Source: Sistotremastrum niveocremeum HHB9708
Taxonomy: Eukaryota; Basidiomycota; Agaricomycetes; Sistotremastrales; Sistotremastraceae
Direction of reading: 5' to 3'
Assembly (NCBI GenBank): GCA_001630475.1
Contig: KV419407.1
Span: 620,001 to 684,000 of the forward strand
DNA: 64,000 bases
The notes under the pieces are model-generated. The model made no database searches. It worked only from the letters and a program-made list of their open reading frames with translations, and was not told where the DNA came from. The first letter of the stretch is position 1; each line of letters starts with the position of its first letter. A program made the position numbers and the translations under genes. Of this stretch, positions 1-12,736 are shown one piece after another.

Positions 1-293
1 GTACACGAATATCTTAGCATTTTTTTGATTCTCAGGACATGATGCACCTCCAGGGTAATATCAATATTGATAAAGCAGAGAAAGTCATTATAATATACAA
101 TGGTCGAGAGGGCAAATGTGTGTAGTAGACGCTCGACCCGGGCTTCATACGTCATACAACGCTGAACACGTCTAATGCGAAACCGGTGAAACGAAAGCTG
201 GTAGCAACTCAGCCACAGATGGTTGGATATTTCAGGGCGGTGGGCGGTGAAGGGATCCATCCGTTGGCGAGACCCGCCTATGAGAGAGCACTA

Positions 294-1980
<1,687 letters not shown>

Positions 1981-2684
1981 GGGTGGGGTGGGGAGGAGAA
2001 GGTGAGGGCAATGCAACCAGCACGTTCACCGCTAAGTGTGCCATTTATAGCAAAATCGAAAGAAGAGCTGTCAGTGAAGAGCAGCCGCATTTCTGTGCAC
2101 CACCAAGAAAATCGGTCGGTAAGGCGAGGAAGGGCTGGTGTTCTCCCGTTGAAGAGGAGAATGTCGGTGCATCAGGCAGGGTGCAGTGCTTCTGCCATTC
2201 GCCTCATAGAGCCAGACAAGCAAAGAATATGGAGTACAAGTGCTCGTTCGTAATAGCTGGCTTGCAGATACGTTCAGTTGTCCACAAGAAGGAGAGTGGA
2301 CGGCGACATATTGGACGGCGTTCGGTTCATTGAAGGAGTCCAAACCTTCCCGAAAAGGCAACTCACGACTCTTGAAAATACAGCAGCGGAAGATCATGGC
2401 ACATCTATATGCCATGTGATGGGACGCAAATGAGAATAATATACAGGCCATGTAAACTCCTGCATAAATCTGGATGCTCAAGCCTTTACTAAGCCTCGAC
2501 GCATATGGCCCTCGCAAAAAGCCCGGTAGGCTCTCGACGCAAACGGCTCGTCCTGTACGTGCGCGAGTGACGGACAAGATAACCGTCCAGACTGCCACAC
2601 GGCATCTTCGTGAATTCTGCCGATGAAATTTGGTCGAGTACGGAGCGGATGGCGTTACCGAGAGCTCTCCGTCGTCCGAACGTC
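1981..2684. other. Intergenic region upstream of the glucanase
   Basis: About 700 bp between the glucanase start and the stop of the next minus-strand gene. A 205-codon open frame on the minus strand covers most of it. That frame lacks low-complexity or domain-like content and runs into the 3' end of the neighbouring small gene in a different frame, so I read it as chance. The stretch presumably holds the glucanase promoter. I saw no convincing named site. Confidence 0.4.
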
Positions 2685-2984
2685 TCAATGACTTGCGTTT
2701 TTGGGTGATGACTGCTCGTCCACCGGTAGCACTGTCTCCAAGTGGTCCGCGAAGATGAGGCCTCCCATTCCGATAAATGTAGATGCTAGTCCGAACATAA
2801 GTCGAGTCCTGGGGGAAAGGGCTGCTCGTGACACGCCAACACTCGGTCAGTCTGGCAATCTATTTCCATAAAATGTGTACATGCCTTTCCACGACTGAAT
2901 GAGGGTGCGGTTCTGAGTCAATCCATTGATTGGTGAGCTCTCCGTTCGTCCAGGTGCCCTGCCTTTTCCTTGACTCGAGCTCAT
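2685..2984 (-). CDS. Small single-span membrane protein, unknown function (75 aa)
   Basis: Two exons, 2984-2881 and 2808-2685, separated by a 72-nt intron with a GTACAC donor, a CTGAC branch-like site and a pyrimidine-rich CCCCCAG acceptor. Together they give a 75-residue protein starting MSSSQGKGRAPGR. A polar, serine-rich N-terminus leads to an SWKGMTRLMFGL stretch and a hydrophobic segment (about residues 40-55, GLASTFIGMGGLIFA), then a short polar tail after DHLET. A basic edge before the hydrophobic segment suggests an N-in, C-out single-pass protein, perhaps mitochondrial or ER. I do not recognise the family. Start codons of this gene and RIB5 are only 44 bp apart. The correct phase across the intron is the main support that it is real. 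Confidence 0.6.
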
Positions 2985-3028
2985 CAGGGAGGGCAAGCAG
3001 CAACTCCGATATCCGCCCCCATCAAGTC

Positions 3029-3838
3029 ATGTTCACCGGTCTGGTGAGCGCGACAGTCGTTCTTTCATCCCAACCTTCTCTTTACATTACCTAGATTGAG
3101 CATTTGGGACTTGTTTCTGCTGTCGTCCCCTACGACGATACTGAAAGCGGAGGCAAAGGATGGAGCATGACCATTTCGGACGCGGCACCTATCCTCACTG
3201 ATTGCCACATTGGGGACTCCATATGTGTTGATGGCGTCTGCTTGACTGTCACTGAATTCGATAGCGAGTCCTTCAAGGTTGGCATTGCCCCAGAAACCCT
3301 TTCGCGGACGGCGCTGGGTTCCCTTGTAGTAGGGAACCATGTCAACCTGGAACGAGCCATGGCTGCACACGTCAGATTCGGTGGTCACTTTGTACAAGTA
3401 TGTAATCTTCGATTGTGATCTTCGCTGCCTAAGCTATCACAGGGACACGTCGACTCTACAGTGACGATTATCTCCCGCACGCCAGACGGAAACTCCTTGC
3501 GACTTTTGTTCCAAGTCCCTCCTGCAACACCGGATCGCCCGTCCCTACTTCCCTACCTCATCCCTAAAGGCTATGTCACACTAGATGGTACTTCTCTTAC
3601 TATCACTTCCGTTTCGGACAAGGATTCGACTTTCGGCGTGATGCTCATCGCACACACCCAAGCCAAAATTACCCTGCCTTCAAAGCCGATCGGAGCACTC
3701 GTCAATGTGGAAGTAGACATGGTGGGCAAATACGTAGAAAGATCAGTGTTGGCTGCATTAGGAGATCTTGACAGCGGAAAGTCAAGCAGCCTCGAAAGTG
3801 TGGTAGAAAGAGTAGTGCGCAAAGTTCTCGCTAAATGA
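3029..3838 (+). CDS. RIB5: Riboflavin synthase (alpha chain)
   Basis: Joins two molecules of 6,7-dimethyl-8-ribityllumazine to make riboflavin, the last step of vitamin B2 synthesis. The model has three exons (3029-3043, 3095-3397, 3443-3838), giving 237 aa. The first exon encodes only MFTGL, the almost invariant N-terminus, and splices to IEHLGLV. The two tandem lumazine-binding repeats are visible. The first has GDSICVDGVCLTVTEF and the second has GYVTLDGTSLTITSV. GGHFVQGHVD spans the second intron and is the usual inter-repeat active-site motif. The family length is normal and no defect is seen. It is head to head with the small membrane-protein gene. Confidence 0.95.
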
Positions 3839-4101
3839 AATTCAACTCCTTTCCGAAGAAGAGACTACATTGAAATGATGAGATGTCGCTTGAAATACAC
3901 AGAGTGTCCCAAAAGAGTGGGTGTCGGACAAGGGAAGGACGGTCTATTAGGTGAAATACGGGTAACTGGGATAGCAATGAGATGAAAGATAAGATGTCCG
4001 GTAAGACAAGAAAAAGAAAAGATTTTGAAAAGAGAACGATACTCCATGAGATGTCAGTCTGGTTTAAAAAATCCAGTCCACGAACTTGCGCTGGACAGTA
4101 A

Positions 4102-7100
4102 CTAATGTCCTTTTTTCCAGCTGGAAGGCGGAAGTGCACTGCGAACCGCGCCATGCAAGCCATCTCCAGGGGATCCAGACGGTCCGGTCTTCGTACGCTG
4201 TCTCTGGCCCCGTGACGAAGACGAAGGGCCTGGATGTTCCGAAGCTGCATACGAAGAACTGCGAGGAAACGGAGTCTGTCCGCCAAGTAGGGATGTACGA
4301 GAAACAGATGGGCCGAAATTCTCGCCATAGACGCTACTAGAACCCCATCCCATCCCGGGTCCCCCAATGACGCTGCCAGCATAGACAGATCGTGGAGCCT
4401 GAGGGAACATAGCGGGAGCGCCCCAAGGAGCCGCAGGGCTGAGGAAGGGATTAGGGCTAGCAGCGAAGCCTACATTACTACTGCGTTCCCACTCGTCACC
4501 GGCCGCCGCCATGGCTTGCTGGGCTACAGCATACTGATACGTTTGTTTGGCAATCATCATAGCCTGCTGATGTGCCGCTAGGAAATGAGCATCTGCTCCA
4601 GGAGCAGGAGAGGGTAGTTGATAAGCCTGAGGTGAAAGGAGAGCAGCATTTTGCGACCATGCATTCCACATCGCGTTGGGATGCTGAAATGGTGGGATAG
4701 CACTCATCCGATTCAATCCCATAGACGGGTCTGCATCTTCACCATCATCAATAGGACCGGGTCCATTGATAACGTTTCCGAGCTGAAGTGGCACATTAGT
4801 GTTCTGAATCAACTTCCAAAGGTGACTTACCTCAATCGCCGCTTTAGCTTCAGATCGCCGTCTATCCCTCCGTCGTGTTTCATCCGACACTTTCTGACCA
4901 CCACGAGTGCGTTCGTCTCCTTGTGGCCGACTGTCGTCAACAAAGGAAACACTAGAACGCTTCGCATGGCCCGGGCCCGATCGCTTCGAAGGAGCTGTAG
5001 AGCTTGTTGCGATTCCCAGTTCGCTGCCGTCTTGGGGGGTAAGGGGCAGTTTACCGCTGCTGGAATCTCCAGTTGAACTTGCAGGGCTCTCTCGTCGGGC
5101 GAATGGTCGCATGGGAGGAACTGGTTGAAGAGAGGCTTTCGAACGTGAAGGTGATCCTGAATTTCCACCCCCGGACGCCATAGGAATTGATGATGGTCGA
5201 GGAGCAGCACTGAAAGACATGGACGTCTGCCTCGGGCCCCTTTCCGATAGCATATCTGCGGTCGAGGAAGGACGCTGGCCCGATGAAGACAGTCTGGGTG
5301 GCCGTGACGTAACTTTGAAGGATTCATCGTCACGAAGCTGCACAGGTCTGATCGTAGACCGCGGATCCTGGCTTATGCTATTTTTCAATTTGGGCAGATC
5401 CTCTTCTGACCGTGTCGATCGAACGGAAGTATTGCGTGTTAACTTTGCTCCAACTGCCGTTGACTTCACAGGGGGTGTTCGTACGCCTTTCAGGTCTACC
5501 AAGGGTGCCACGGGTACAGTATGGGAACGACTTGTCGTAAGTATACCTCGGGGTGATCCCTTGTTCGAGCTTGCCATGGAAAACACGCTCGGCGGCCGCT
5601 TGGCGCCTACAGCAGAGAGAGGAACATCTTCCTCAGAACTGCCCTCGTCGTCTTCATCCTCCGAGGTATCGCTATCCCGTTGACTTGCAGGGGGTTTGAT
5701 TATTGTACCTAGGCGAAATCAATACGAAGGATCGACTGACTTGAAGGTAGAACATACCCTGGAATTTCGTACCAGTCAAATTGACGGAAGATTGGCGGAA
5801 ATTAGATGCAGTCGGGGTCAAAGCTGACGTTGACTGGGAATTTCGTGATCGCAAGTAGACCGATGATGTGTTTCCGGTGTTCAACGGCTGCACTGATGAA
5901 CGAACGAACGAGGAGGACATTGGACCACCATGTCCGGCCTCAGAACGAGCACTAGGAGGCAAACCTGCCGAAACCCTGGGAGAAGTTTTGCCACCGTGAC
6001 CGATTTCAGACCGTGAGCCTTGGAAGGATCCACGACTGATGGCAGATTTCTGGGTAATGGTTGTCTTGCGCTCTATTCGGCCAGGCGCTCGAGGATCAAA
6101 GTCTTCATCATCTTCCTCGTCCTCGTCCTCTTCTTCAGAGGATGTCGAGTATGAGGATGTCGAAACAATAGTTCTCCTTTGAGCCGCGTTTCCAATCGGT
6201 TGGCCTAGGCCAAGTCGAGCTCGGCTCGGAGAGGATGCAGTCTCTGTGGGTGAAGCAGACATTGGAAGGTCCACTCGGAAGGGAGAAGAAGCTCTGGTTG
6301 TTAAAGGTGCAGGTGCGCGAGGAGGACGAAGTGGAGGGGTAGCACTTCTTTCGGAGGACGCGGAACGTGGAAGAGGACGTGGGGGTTCAGGTAACGGGGA
6401 AGCTGATGCACCTGAGCGACGGAGAGGTGGTGTTGTACGATCGTCAGAAGGCAAAGAAGTCGTAGGACTCGCAAGTGGGAGATTAGTCGCACTTCGACGA
6501 GCAGCTTGACGAAATGCGCCGACTGTGACTTTCTGCGACGCCGTAGAGATGTCTGAAACGCCTGAATCACCTCGCACCCTCGTCCGTGATGTCACTTGGA
6601 ATGAGGGCGGAGGCGTGATAGCGCCAGTTCGAGTAGGGACAACGGGGGAGGAGGTCGATTCTGTCAAGAGGGAAGGCATGGGCGGGACGAGGGAGGTGGG
6701 CGACTCTGAGAGGATATGACGGAAAGATTTGAGCTGGAAAGAGTGATTGTCATCGTCTGTTTCGCTTCGGGGAGATTTTGCATCTCCAACGGATTTGGAA
6801 CGATCACGAGCCCAATGGAAGACCGAAGACCGTTTGGGCTTGGGTTCTTTGTGAGGTTTTGTTTCGGTAGTCGTGGATTTGGCAGTGTCTGTGCCAGGAA
6901 AAGGTTGGGTGGGCGGCCGACGACGAGAGGACAGAATGGACGTCTCGCTCCTTAGCGATTCAGTGGATTGGGTGGCTCGTCGTTCATCGTGAACAGAGAA
7001 AATGGAGGCCCGGGTGGGGGGAAGTTGGAGCAGGGTGTCGGTCGATAGATCAATCAAGGGTGCTGGTCGAGTCGGTCGTTTCGCATTGCTCGTATGATCC

Positions 7101-7462
7101 TGGGTCGAGGAGGTGAAGTTGAGATTGAGCGTGGATGACAGAGATGTCCGTGGTGGGTGCGAGTCGATGGTGTCGATGGAAGGGCGTGGATGGGCAGCAA
7201 GGAGTGGTCGAGCTCGACTGGATGAGGTGGCTGACGGGGCCGGGGAGTACGGTCTGGATGGGACGGCTCTCACAGTGGGTACATCGTTGTCTGTTTCGTC
7301 AACGTCGTGTGAGGTGGCAAGCGATTCGCGGAAGGTCGTGCTCGTTGTTGAGGAAGCAGAGGCAGTTCGGAGTGACTTTGACGGGCTCACTGGCGTCGAT
7401 GGCGTCGATGGCTGCGAAGATTTTGGCTGCCTGTTTTTCTTGAAGAGACCGAAGAAGGGCAT
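4102..7462 (-). CDS. Large Ser/Pro-rich disordered protein, basidiomycete-type, unknown function
   Basis: Start at 7462 (MPFFGLFKKNRQPKSS) was chosen because the open frame upstream has no family-like content. One intron of 49 nt (5708-5756) is clear. A further in-frame 48-nt stretch near 4785-4832 begins GTAAGT and ends CAG and may be spliced out, giving about 1,087 instead of 1,103 aa. Most of the protein is low complexity: serine, proline, arginine and threonine with an acidic patch (EEEDEDEEDDEDFD) and another (SEDEDDEGSSEED). Near the C-terminus is a denser, probably conserved block with AAHQQAMMIAKQTYQYAVAQ and GDEWERSS, followed by Pro/Gly/Ala-rich sequence to the end. No enzyme domain or membrane span is visible. 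A scaffold or cytoskeleton-linked role is possible, but nothing shows it. Confidence 0.75.
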
Positions 7463-7973
7463 CCAGTGCGAAGGGCGGAGGAGGGATAAGGAGCGTGGTG
7501 TGGAACAAAGATGATGAACGACGACAGATTGGAACGTGCAGGGGCAGGCGGCAATTCTGCTCGGCCGCTTTAGCCAGTCTTCGTCCAACTCCGTCACAAG
7601 ATATTCAATTCGCTGTCTCCTCCATTACTACCACGTACAAGCACTACGTTAAATGCCACTACAAAATATTCTACACCGACAAAACACTCCCACTGCAACG
7701 GCGCAACGTGTTCCTGGCCCGTGTACAATGCGCACAAAATGCAACGATCAATCACGACACTGTTGCTCGGGGTCCCTCCTCGTGGGCTGTCAATGCTATC
7801 CGGGACATGTCGTCGCCGAGTTTGGAAACGTCTTCAACAGATCCATTTCGTGTGCTGCCCTCAGAAATCTCTTGTAGCAGAGTTTGGGTGGGCGACGCTT
7901 CTCCGGAGTCGCGGCCTGAGCTGTTCGCTCATTAATATCCCCGCTTGCCTTTATTGACTAGCCTAAGAGACGC
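7463..7973. other. Intergenic region between two minus-strand genes
   Basis: About 510 bp upstream of the Ser/Pro-rich gene and downstream of the CRAL-TRIO gene. Short open frames on the plus strand have no domain-like content. I see no convincing RNA gene or named site. Confidence 0.35.
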
Positions 7974-9231
7974 TTACTTTGGCGACTCGGAAGCAACCTC
8001 TGTTTGCTCTGCCGTTTCAGACTCTCGCTGTTCGCTACCCTCCCCTGGGCGTTCCGCGGGCGAGTCCGTGGGCCAGTCTGTTCTAGTCCCGTCTTCCGCG
8101 ATCTTGCAGTGCCTGAATCGACAATCGTAAAGAAACGATGAAGCCGGATGAAAATTGATGGCGTACTCGATGATCTGGTTCCAGTAGCTCACAGGCTCAA
8201 ATTCGTAATTGAACTCTCCACCAAAAGAGGCATCGAGATGATCGGCAGGAACCAGGACCGATAGGTCTGGATTGAAGCGCATCTGGGTTTCGGGCACAAC
8301 ATATCAGCGTGATGCCTGCAGGAGGCCTGACGTCTTCCCACCTTGTCTCTCGTCACAGGATCAAGGAAAGGCGAAATCCCTTTATAAAAGAAGTTCAACA
8401 GCAATGGCAGGTTGGTCACGATCGCTCTCCCCAGGGTTTCAACATAATGTTGCTGCAGGATCGTGAGTACCTGTTATCTTCGTTTAGCCATCAGGGTCTC
8501 AAGGGCTGCCGGGAACCCACCTTTCGGGCTGTCCCTACCGATGGGTTGGTACGTAAAGTCGTGCTGCGATAATCAACAATGATGACGATGCTGTCCTGGC
8601 CGTCTGGCAGAAAGTCTCGTGCCCGTTCACTTCGTTGTGGAGTCAGTGGATCATCGTGTATAAATGTCTGGCTCTGTAGACACTTACAGGCAGAATACTA
8701 GATGTCGCAGCTGACGAGGACTCGTTTCTGTATTTTCTCGGCCTGGGCGCATGTAGAGAATAGGTCGGCCGTCGCAATCAAAGCCGTTCAGTATACTGTT
8801 TCTCTGGCATTAGAGGCGTTCAACAATAAACATGACGTTATCGAGACTTACATCTTCCCCGTTTCGCTCTCTATTCGAACCTCCTCAGGGGGTATCAGGT
8901 CAGGCTTGTAGCTTCGCCTCCACTCCAGTGTGCCTTTGATTCGCTTCTTACACTCGTCCATACGCCACTTCCCGGCTCGCATGTATCGTGCCACTGTTCC
9001 CTGCGATGCTAGCCATCTACGCTCCCAAATGCTATATGGGTCCGATTCGGGTAAGAGTAGAGATTCTGCATACTGTGGGCCAGCGATGAGCTCTTGGCAA
9101 TGATCACGTCGTTATCGATGACGGACCTGCCGCAACTCCTCAATCTGCTGCTGTTGCTCGTCAGTGTACGTGCGAGGCGTGACTTTGGCACTGGGGCTGG
9201 GCGAAGTGAGGACTTTGGTTGTCTTTTCCAT
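7974..9231 (-). CDS. CRAL-TRIO (Sec14-like) phospholipid-transfer protein
   Basis: A cytosolic lipid-binding protein that would exchange phosphatidylinositol or other lipids between membranes. Start at 9231 (MEKTTKVLTSPSPSAK). The N-terminal CRAL-TRIO-N helix region follows (YTDEQQQQIEELRQ, then SDPYSIWERRWLASQGTVAR and KRIKGTLEWRR), then the lipid-binding lobe with GKMYLNGFDCDGRPILYMRP. The C-terminal part has the expected ETLGRAIVTNLPLLLNFFYK, GISPFLDPVTRDK and FGGEFNYEFEPVSYWNQIIE. A Ser/Glu-rich tail ends at 7974. It contains several short introns. All core blocks are present, so a working gene is likely. It is closer to the fungal Sec14-homologue (Sfh-type) proteins than I can resolve by eye. 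Confidence 0.85.
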
Positions 9232-9417
9232 TAGAGAAAGAGGAGAGAGAGTCTTTCCCTTTCTATATCCGTGAAATTACAAGCATATGGATCAGACATG
9301 ATGCTGAGCCAACGGCATCGCTCGGCAGTGGCTCCTCCTCTCTCCTGCCCGGTTTTCCCCGCTGAGTCATTTCCCAATACGAAAGTTTCTCCGGTGCTCC
9401 GGCAACTAAATCCGTGT

Positions 9418-12035
9418 CTATGTGAACGCAGTCCTGCCAGTTGGTCGAATTATCGGGAAAGGATGTGCCTGAAAAGTCATTAGCAGCCGTGGCAGAATGA
9501 GCGGAATGATAGGCACCTCAGTGTTAAATACGTTTTCTGCATCAATCAAATTCAGTATATGTCACAAGTGTGGAGTCAGGAGCGCATACCCGTCAGAGGT
9601 AAGATCGAACTGTCAGAAAACAACAAGTAAAGGTACTTGAGGGTCTCACTCTGTGAAGATATCGTAAACAAAATCCACAAATGGGACGAACATCACGGAC
9701 CATCATAAACGTCTCCATCTTATCTTCCAGTTCCGGAGGAACAATATCAACATTGGTCACGCCTGCATAACCTCCGGTAGGAACCTTGCAGTGCTTCTCA
9801 ATGGATTGGAAGATCTGCCATCCCCAATCCCTGTATCTCGAGTCCCCCGTTAGTCGGAACGCAATGAATAAGGATTCCACGGTTTCCGGCCTGTAGAGCA
9901 CATGAACCAACAGTAAAGCAGGTCCGAAGCGACACACCGAAGAATATATCGAGCATCAAGAGCAGCCGTCGGTTGCCTGTTGCGCCGTTATTGGAGTCGA
10001 ATCGACGAGGAGTAAGCAGCATACCGCGATCCTTTGATGTACCAGTCATTGGGAGCGAGATCAGCTATAGCTTGTGGATCATTTTTGGTCCTAAAATGCG
10101 CGATTTCCGGTGAAAGTCCTCTGAAGCCAGCGTACACTCAGACATGAGCAGTGAGAAATATGAGCCACGCACGTATGAGTACGATGCGTTTCCATACAGG
10201 TCTTGATGAGTTCATAGCCTGTCGTCCAGTCGCGTCGAGCGGTGCCAACAAACTCTTCAGCTCGCGGCGGCACAGAGAAATGTCCTCCATCCGTAGCGCC
10301 CAGCATGAGCGATCCTCCCAGGAAACACACGAGGTGATCTTGCTTGGGTACAAGTCGCCATTGCCTGTGAGAACCTGCCATTTGAAATAGCCTAACACTT
10401 TGAGAAACCGTTGCTTACATTTGGTGGGTTTGTGTGCGTTCGGGCATCAGCTCTGCAGTATATAAGAAATTGGTATGTGGGGTTCGTTGGACCAGGTGTT
10501 CATGAATGGCGTCCATGGCACCATCGTACATCTGGTTGACAGTGAGAACCCAGCCTCAAATAATACACTATAACATTACTTCTCGATATCCGGTTTCCAC
10601 ACGCCCCTATCGATGACTGGTTAGAGGGAAGATGTTGAAGTGTATACTGGCTGCCTCACAGTTTGCAAATATTGCTTCCTGGCCGACGGTAAGTATTGCG
10701 ACTTGACATAGCTCGGCGACATACAGCAGATACTCGTAATACGAGTCTCCTCTGGAACCTAGTCGGATAGGAGATGTGACAAATGTGCCTTGTTGGGGAC
10801 TGTTCATGTCAGCCAAAAGACCGACAGACTGATGAATGCTTCCTCACTCCATGTAAATAGCGGCAAGGGGTGGAACAGGGACTGCTTTTCGTATCACTTG
10901 CATGACCTGGATGGATCGCGTTGTCAGACTAAGTAATGAGAAACGTTGCTTTCGGCACCTTTTCAGCGGCCCTCCAGTAGGAATCGTCGTCCGTCAGCTC
11001 GGTCAGGTATCGAAGCTCGAGTTGCAGAGTTGCAACTTCCGCCGTGCTAACAAGGTTCTGATTGCCAGTGTCAGGGATGGGTGTTCTGGTACCAAGGTTG
11101 ACCATTGCGACGGGTAACCCAGAGGGCGTTGAGAACGCCACCATCAGTCGGTCTGCCAAGTCCTTAGCACGATCAATATATAACGAATCGTGTGTCAAGT
11201 GATAAGCAGATAGTAGTCCACCCAGAACTCGGATTGTTGTCTGAAGAATGATCAGGAGATGTAAAGGATGAGGACGTGAAGGTATCTCACCTCGAAAACA
11301 TTGAAGATCCCATCAACTTCGAATGTCAGCTTCGTGTCCACCCAAGAACGAGCCCTGCGATATTCCTCATCCAAACCCATTATTATCATGGTATCCAACG
11401 AATCCACCACCGTATATCCTATTCCGCCGGCGTCCGTGAGATTTGAGCCCTTGTGACTCAAAGGATGATATTCGTCATCTCCCATAGCATCTCGCTCTAT
11501 CCCCAAGGTTAGGATTCTTTCATCCTAGCAGTCTGGAATCAAACGCACCGTAGGCAAACCACGCATGCTACAGACGTGGCAGCTCGTTAGTCCCGGTGAA
11601 GACGAACGATAGAGCTAGGCATGACGAACTTTGAAAGCATCGACCACAGCATCTCTTCGGACTTCATCCGCTCCAAGAAACGCGTATTCCGGGGAAGAAA
11701 CCCCTGGTAATTGTTCAGATAGGTCATACCATGGTTCAATCAGACGAATTAGAGCCCCGGGGTTCTGGGATAGAGGTAAGGGCCTTTGCGATATCGAACG
11801 GCAACGGGATCTTACTGTTTTCCAAAACAGATAGAGAACTGTGCTTAGCAGCAGCACCAGTGTGTAGAGAAGTCTTGAAACCGGCCAGCCAGTTTGAGCT
11901 CGAGCCTGCACACGACAATTTTAGAGGGCCTTTGAGACGACTGACACGACATACGTGTTGTGAAGGTACATTGTCCTCTGGGGGCTGTTCGTGTTCCGAG
12001 ACTGGCCTGGCCTTGCGTTCCCTAATCCCTTCCAT
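9418..12035 (-). CDS. Mannosyl-oligosaccharide 1,2-alpha-mannosidase, GH47
   Basis: Class I alpha-mannosidase of the ER/Golgi that trims alpha-1,2-mannose from N-glycans. The start at 12035 (MEGIRERKARPVSEHEQ) precedes an intron and then an uncleaved signal anchor (LLYTLVLLLSTVLYLFW), typical for type II topology. Family blocks follow in order: DEYHPLSHKGSNLTDAGG, GIGYTVVDSLDTM, GFRGLSPEIAHF, YRPETVESLFIAFRLTGD and ETLKYLYLLFSD. The final exons give FNTEAHPFPIIRP, whose Thr is the calcium ligand in the family. The gene is cut by more than ten introns. It ends at 9418, 186 bp from the next gene. Divergent from xanA. Confidence 0.92.
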
Positions 12036-12536
12036 GGAGGTGCGGAGAAGCAGCTATAGCAACTCGCGGGTCCGGGAAAGCAGTAAGCGCCCGTCAACGC
12101 GTCAACGTGGGCGCGTCGGTTTGCTTGATGCAGCACGACCACTGTTGCATTTCCAACCATTGTTTCCGACCGGACAAGGAATTAAAGAAAAATTTGAAGC
12201 CGTGATCGCAGCCGTTGGCACACGCTTTCTGGAATATTCAGGGCCGCAAGATCTCAGATGAGGGCTGCAAAGCGTTCAACCGTGGATCAGTTCGCGTGGC
12301 ATCCGTAGCCGGCTCCAAGCCGACTTGAAGCTAGCTGGTGGCGCTCTGTATGCCTTCTTTGGAAACATATTAAAGCTTCCTGTCATAGTACATGAACTAG
12401 GTTTGCTACTCCGTTGCTTTAAACTGAATACACATTAATATTCTGACAAGGTAGAATTGTCGGCGATGCTGTAATACATCCAAGCCTGGAAAGAACTGTA
12501 CGTGACTGTTTTCGTAAGAACCTGTCGAGATCTTGT

Positions 12537-12573
12537 CTTATCGCTGGTGGCGCTCAGGCTGCAATCTTATCTC
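12537..12573 (+). promoter_or_regulatory. Pair of GATA-factor sites and TATA box upstream of xanA
   Basis: CTTATCG (12537-12543) and TCTTATCTC (12565-12573) each read HGATAR on the minus strand, about 165-200 bp before the xanA start. A TATAAA lies at 12693-12698, about 40 bp before the ATG. GATA factors (AreA/Nit2 type) control purine use in ascomycetes. That they act here is inference. I found no clear UaY-type TCGG-N6-CCGA site. Confidence 0.35.
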
Positions 12574-12736
12574 GACGTCCGGTTGTGAGCCACTCCCATG
12601 AAAATTTGCGCCCGTTCCCAATCCGGCAGTCACCGGATCCGGTTATTGACGGAAGATAGAACGTATCCGATTGGCCTCGGCTCCTCAGGGACTATAAAGG
12701 CGCCTATCGACTGCATCATACTCACCAGCCGCAATC

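Noticed and set aside
2071-2688. 205-codon frame on the minus strand
   Set aside because: No domain-like content, no good start context, overlaps the 3' end of a spliced gene in another frame.
11615-11911. GTG start for the GH47 gene
   Set aside because: The GTG is in an intron end. An upstream exon with a normal ATG at 12035 joins in phase.
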